Shown here: positions 60,149 through 64,000 of the stretch, one piece after another
Layout: each line of letters opens with the position of its first letter
Numbering within the stretch: the first letter of the stretch is position 1
Assembly (NCBI GenBank): GCA_015698045.1
Contig: BLAL01000183.1
Location: forward strand, 496,001-560,000
Length of the DNA stretch: 64,000 bases
DNA from: Rhizophagus clarus
Taxonomy: Eukaryota; Glomeromycota; Glomeromycetes; Glomerales; Glomeraceae
Direction of reading: 5' to 3'
Translations under genes and position numbers: made by a program
Notes under the pieces: generated by a model
What the model saw: the letters and a program-made list of their open reading frames with translations, nothing else
The model's database searches: none
What the model was told of the DNA's origin: nothing

Positions 60149-60339
60149 GTAGTGCTCTGAACAAATCAAGTTGAGTCGATTGTTAGGCAGAATCATACTT
60201 GACTCAAAAAATTTGAGTCTAATTGAGTCAAGTTAAAATAATAATTTTTTAGACTTGATTTATAAAAAATATCAACTCAGATTGACTCAATTTGGATCGA
60301 TTATACCCAAGTTAGTAAAATTATATGGAGAATTGATAA

Positions 60340-61420
60340 AAATATTAAAAAAATGTTGCCAGTTTGCAATGTCTTTTAGTGTTTATTAAAATGATTAAGA
60401 AATAACATTTTGCAACATTATTATTAAAATGATTAAAAACTGTTACGAAATGGTTTTTTAATGTATTAAATTAAAAGAAATAAAAATATTTCATAACATT
60501 TTTATTAAAACAATTAATAACCATTGCAAAACAATTTTTTTTATCATATTAAGTTAAAGAAATAAAATATTTTACAATATTTTTATTAAAATGATTAATA
60601 ACTGTTGCAAAACAGTTTTTTTTATCATATTAAGTTAAAGAAATAAAAATATTTCACAATATTTTTATTAAAATGATTAAAAACTGTTGCAAAACAATTT
60701 TTTTATCATATAAAATTAAAGAAATAAAAACGTTTTGCAACATTTTTACTAAAATGATTAAAAACTATTACAAAATAGTTTTTTTATCATATTAAATTAA
60801 AAGAAATAAAACGTTTCATAACATTTTATTAAAATGATTAATAACTATTGCAGAATGATTTTTTTATCATATTAAGTTAAAGAAATAAAAACAGTTTGCA
60901 ATGTTTTTATTAAAATGATTAAAAACTATTGCAAAATAGTTTTTTTTATCATATAAAACTAAAAAAATAAAAATGTTTCATAACATTTTTATTAAAATGA
61001 TTAAAAACTGTTGCGAAATGATTTTTTTATCATATTAAATTAAAAGAAATAAAACGTTTTGTAATGTTTTTATTAAAATAATTAATAATATTGTGAAATA
61101 GTTTTTTTTATCATATTAAGTTAAAGAAATAAAAATGGTTCATACCGTTTTTATTAAAATGATTAAAAACTGTAGCAAAATAATTTTTTTATTGTATAAA
61201 ATTAAAGAAATAAAAACATTTCACAACGTTTTTATTAAAATAATTCAAAACTATTGCGAAATAGTTTTTTTATCCTATTAAATTAACATTTTGCAATATT
61301 TTTATTAAAATAATTAAAAACTATTTTTTTTATTAAATTAAATTAAAGAAATAAAAACATTTCACAACATTTTTATTAAAATGATTAAAAACTATTTGAA
61401 ATAGTTTTTTTTCAAATATT
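60340..61420. repeat. ~82-bp satellite array, about 13 copies
   Basis: Monomer has GTTGCAAAACAG + T-run + ATCATATTAAGTTAAAGA + AATAAAAATATTTC + ATTTTTATTAAAATGATTAA + AAACT. Spacing between AAAACTGTTGC-like marks is 80-82 bp (60601, 60683, 60763, 60843, 60925, 61007 and so on). Copies are diverged. Not coding. Confidence 0.85.
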
Positions 61421-61429
61421 TTGTATATA

Positions 61430-61870
61430 AATGTTACTACAACGTTTTTTGACTATAATGATAAAATGTTGTGAAATATTTTTGATTTATGAATTAATGA
61501 AAAAAAAAATATTTTTGCAACAGTTTTAACTGCATTAATTAAAAATATTGCGAAATGATGAATTAATAAAAAAAAATGTTTTTCAAAATATTTTTAACTC
61601 TGTTAATTAAAAATATTGCGAAGCATTTTTTATTTATGAATTAAATGAGAAAAAAATATTTTTGTAACATTTTTTAACTCTATTAATTAAAAATGTTGCG
61701 AAACCTTTTTAATTTATGAATTAATGAAAAAAAGTTTTTTGCAACATTTTTTAATTATAGTGATAAAAAATATTGCAAACTGTTTTTTATTCATGAATTA
61801 CTAAATGAAACTAATGTTTTTCATAACATTTTTTAACCTAATCTAATATATTAAAAATATTGTCGTCATG
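61430..61870. repeat. Second, related array of ~70-80 bp repeats
   Basis: About six diverged units marked by AAAAATATTGCGAA and TTTATGAATTAATGA. Shares the GTTGCGAAA mark with the previous array, so it probably arose from it. Confidence 0.65.
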
Positions 61871-62181
61871 TGGTATCATGTTTAGACTACCTGTGTAAAT
61901 AAATATTTGAATTGTGTAACTTTAATTATTGGCCTGAATGTCGAGTGATGTTACATAAATCCAAAAAGGCAATTTTACTTACAAAAATTGGATTTTTTGT
62001 ATCCAAAAAAGGGAAATTTTATGTTATACAAAATCCAAAAAAGAAAATTTTACTTTTCGCAAAATTAGAGAATTTTGGATTTATGAGTATTTCAAAAAAG
62101 AAAATTAATATGCATATCATTTAATTCTGGCTAGCATTTATATTAATTTTGGTCAAAATTATATAATGCATAATATTTAGT

Positions 62182-62326
62182 CTTTGCAATAGAAAGGTAC
62201 AAAATTCAAAAAAAAATAAAAATTTAATTAATATTAAATTTACACTTATTTTAGTATAAAAAACATAATTGGCATATAAAGTAAATTTAAAATTTTTTTT
62301 GAGTTTCGTACCTTTCTATTGTAAAG
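62182..62326. repeat. Nested foldback/MITE, 145 bp
   Basis: Ends CTTTGCAATAGAAAGGTACA and, inverted, CTTTACAATAGAAAGGTACG; the similarity extends about 35 bp inward through A runs. Inserted inside the 2.9-kb element. No clear target duplication. Confidence 0.65.
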
Positions 62327-62514
62327 ACCCCATATGTATAAGGATATTTACCATATCATTCTGAATTTAAACAACCCTCTTGAAAATAAGCAATTCTGGC
62401 TCACATTATGGTGATTTTAACCAGAATTATGACCACTTTAGCCAGAATTAAGTACAAAAAATAGTTGTTTAATTTCAGAACTATGTAGTGTTTAAAATTA
62501 AAGTTAGAAGAATT

Positions 62515-62707
62515 ATTAGTTAGGGTTAGGATTAGAGTTAGGGTTAAGAGTTAGAGTTAGGATTAGGATTAGAGTTAAGATTAATTAAAATTAGGGTTAG
62601 GATTAAGAATTAGGATTATGAATTAGGAATTAGGGTTAGGAATTAGGAATTAGGGTTAGGAATTATGATTAGGGTTAGGAATTATGATTAGGGTTAGGGT
62701 TAGGTTA
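62515..62707 (+). repeat. Interstitial TTAGGG-like repeat tract
   Basis: About 190 bp of degenerate TTAGGG/TTAGGA/TTAGAG units with eight or so exact TTAGGG hexamers, all in one orientation. Matches the common fungal telomere repeat but lies inside the element, not at a chromosome end. Confidence 0.8.
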
Positions 62708-63043
62708 TTATATTAAATATTATTAATTATTATGTTATTATGACCAACCATTGACGTAGGCAATGGGTATTTACTAGTAATAATAAAAAAATGTTATGAA
62801 AAATGTTTTTTTATTATAAGTTTATATTAAAATCTGAAATACTACTGCAAATTTTATTCAACCTGGATTAACCTAAATCGAGTCAAGTATTAATATAAAC
62901 TTGAAATCAACTCAAATCAGGATCGACTCATGACTCAAATTGTAATCACGTGATAGGAAAATTTTCAAATCAAACCTGACTCAACTTAACTTGACTTAAC
63001 TCGCAAATTGACCTGAATTGACTTAACTTATTCAGAGCATTAC

Positions 63044-63049
63044 ATAGAC
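63044..63049. repeat. Target-site duplication, right (ATAGAC)
   Basis: Second copy of ATAGAC, directly after the right terminal inverted repeat. Confidence 0.7.
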
Positions 63050-64000
63050 CTAAACTTTGCAGATTTATGGGATAAAGATCTGCCCAAAATGTTTCTTTTC
63101 CACTTCTGCCACCCTTCCTGCCAGAGGATACGATTAATAACAAAGCTACTACTTTCTCAGCATCTATACTAGAATCTTCTGGTAATGAAAAGAAAATAAA
63201 AATACAGAAAAAGGATATGACCTTTATCATTACTGGATATCAGGCATCCTCCAGGTATATTTTTGTTCAAGATATACTTATATATGATATACTGACGAAG
63301 TAGAACAATTACACACTTCTTAAATACCTATTTATTTGGAAAAATGTTATATTGATCAGTATCAAGCGTCAGCACAAATACATAACTGTTCGATGTTGAT
63401 TGGTCATTTCTGAATTTTTTAGAAAATACAAATCACAATAGATGGCTCTCCTCACTGGTATTTCTACTCATTAGTTTTTTACGTTATGGTCGCTCAAAGA
63501 ACAAAAAAAATGTGAGTATTTTCAGGCTGTTATATTTGATCCTCCCAAATCTATGACAACGACCTCTCTGATAGAATCTTAATATGAAGCTTTTTTAAAA
63601 GAATTGAATATTAAAATGTTTAAAGAAATTAAATTCGCAAATGGTAAACAGAAGATTGTCAGTTATTTCAAAACTTGGAAACACTTACATAAGTACTACA
63701 TAAATGTATCAATAGTCTAACTCTCTGGTTTGGTGTCAATGTATCATAATGCAAACACCTCTTGTTATTCCTCCTTAAAAAGAAGAAGAAGAAACAGGAT
63801 TCCACCCTACTTTTGGCTAAGCGATCCAAGAAGGCACAAGTCTTCACGAATGACTCTTCTCCTACAAAATCTTAACAAACTTCAGCATTCAGGTTCAACC
63901 AAATCCTAATAAAAAATTCACAGTTAAAGAATTCACATATATACCAGCAGGCAACTTTATCTTCCATTTTATCATGATCCAAATTGACGCAAAATAGCTA
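63050..64000 (+). pseudogene. Degenerate repeat-type coding remnant (right of insertion), continues past window
   Basis: Carries on the frame interrupted by the insertion: LNFADLWDKDLPK, then (after a one-base loss in the A-run at 63086-63089) NVSFPLLPPFLPEDTINNKA and KKDMTFIITGYQASSRYIFV up to a stop near 63301. A further open stretch at about 63525-63718 with one in-frame stop reads AVIFDPPKSMTTTSLIES / YEAFLKELNIKMFKEIKFAN then KIVSYFKTWKHLHKYY. Together they look like a worn-out ORF of a mobile element, possibly an ORF1-type nucleic-acid-binding protein (lysine-rich, aromatic). This is a guess; no reverse transcriptase or transposase core is visible. Confidence 0.45.

Larger units (their letters stand above)
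60149..63043. mobile_element. 2.9-kb non-autonomous DNA transposon with TIRs, hAT-like
   Basis: Terminal inverted repeats GTAGTGCTCTGAA (60149-60161) and TTCAGAGCATTAC (63031-63043), 12 of 13 positions pairing. Subterminal zones on both sides carry many TTGAGTCAAG/GACTCAA-type motifs (60173-60300 and 62880-63020), as expected of transposase-binding sites. Flanked by a 6-bp duplication. The interior has no coding region; it is satellite arrays, telomere-like repeats and a nested foldback. A TAGTGC... terminus plus a near-8-bp duplication is hAT-like, but that class is inferred only. Confidence 0.72.

Noticed and set aside
61912..62124. 70-aa Lys/Phe-rich frame in the 2.9-kb element
   Set aside because: Built from repeated CCAAAAAAG-type sequence; low complexity, not a transposase.
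1..64000. tRNA and rRNA genes
   Set aside because: No B-box GGTTCGANTCC with matching cloverleaf arms and no rRNA-like GC-rich stretch was found by eye.

Overview
The window is a nuclear fungal contig. It is very AT-rich and gene-dense. Small spliceosomal introns (roughly 50-130 bp) carry GT...AG borders with long T and A runs between them. Lineage markers are a Zn(II)2Cys6 regulator, a C-5 sterol desaturase, a calcineurin-type C2H2 factor and degenerate TTAGGG repeats. Composition, repeat load and an apparently expanded secreted/membrane Ig-like protein suggest an arbuscular mycorrhizal fungus of the Rhizophagus type. That is an inference; no database was searched.

Layout. 0.7-23.6 kb is a gene block: SmD1 (+); then on the minus strand ERG3, a 90-aa small gene, the SWI/SNF subunit SNF12/BAF60, the spliceosomal USP39/Sad1, dyskerin/Cbf5, a large Zn-cluster regulator and a multi-exon Ig-like membrane protein. 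23.6-37.6 kb holds no convincing complete gene and is full of non-coding repeats. A box-containing repeat family sits on the plus strand from 26.8 to 29.7 kb and in the opposite orientation from 30.4 to 34.8 kb, with an additional ~1.5 kb segmental duplication, a 150-bp near-perfect foldback and motif arrays. 37.7-58.9 kb is a second gene block: an unknown membrane protein, a two-BIR survivin/Bir1 protein with a 60-bp coding minisatellite, a tandem UBZ-like zinc-finger protein, POLA2, a Crz1-like factor, UBA2, a hormone-sensitive-lipase-like hydrolase, and a divergent pair of CENP-S/MHF1 and Arp9. 58.9-64 kb is repeat territory, dominated by a 2.9-kb insertion with 13-bp terminal inverted repeats and a 6-bp target-site duplication. 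It lies inside a degenerate repeat-type reading frame and is itself packed with ~82-bp satellite, interstitial telomere-like repeats and a nested foldback.

Functional themes are nuclear housekeeping: spliceosome (SmD1, USP39), snoRNP (Cbf5), chromatin remodelling (SNF12, Arp9), replication and chromosome segregation (POLA2, Bir1, CENP-S) and SUMO activation (UBA2). They are neighbours, not operons. Five of these genes share a perfect TCACGTGA palindrome about 90-200 bp upstream of the start codon.

Exon boundaries were read by eye from splice signals, reading phase and family knowledge. They should be right to the base where stated, but were not tested against transcripts.
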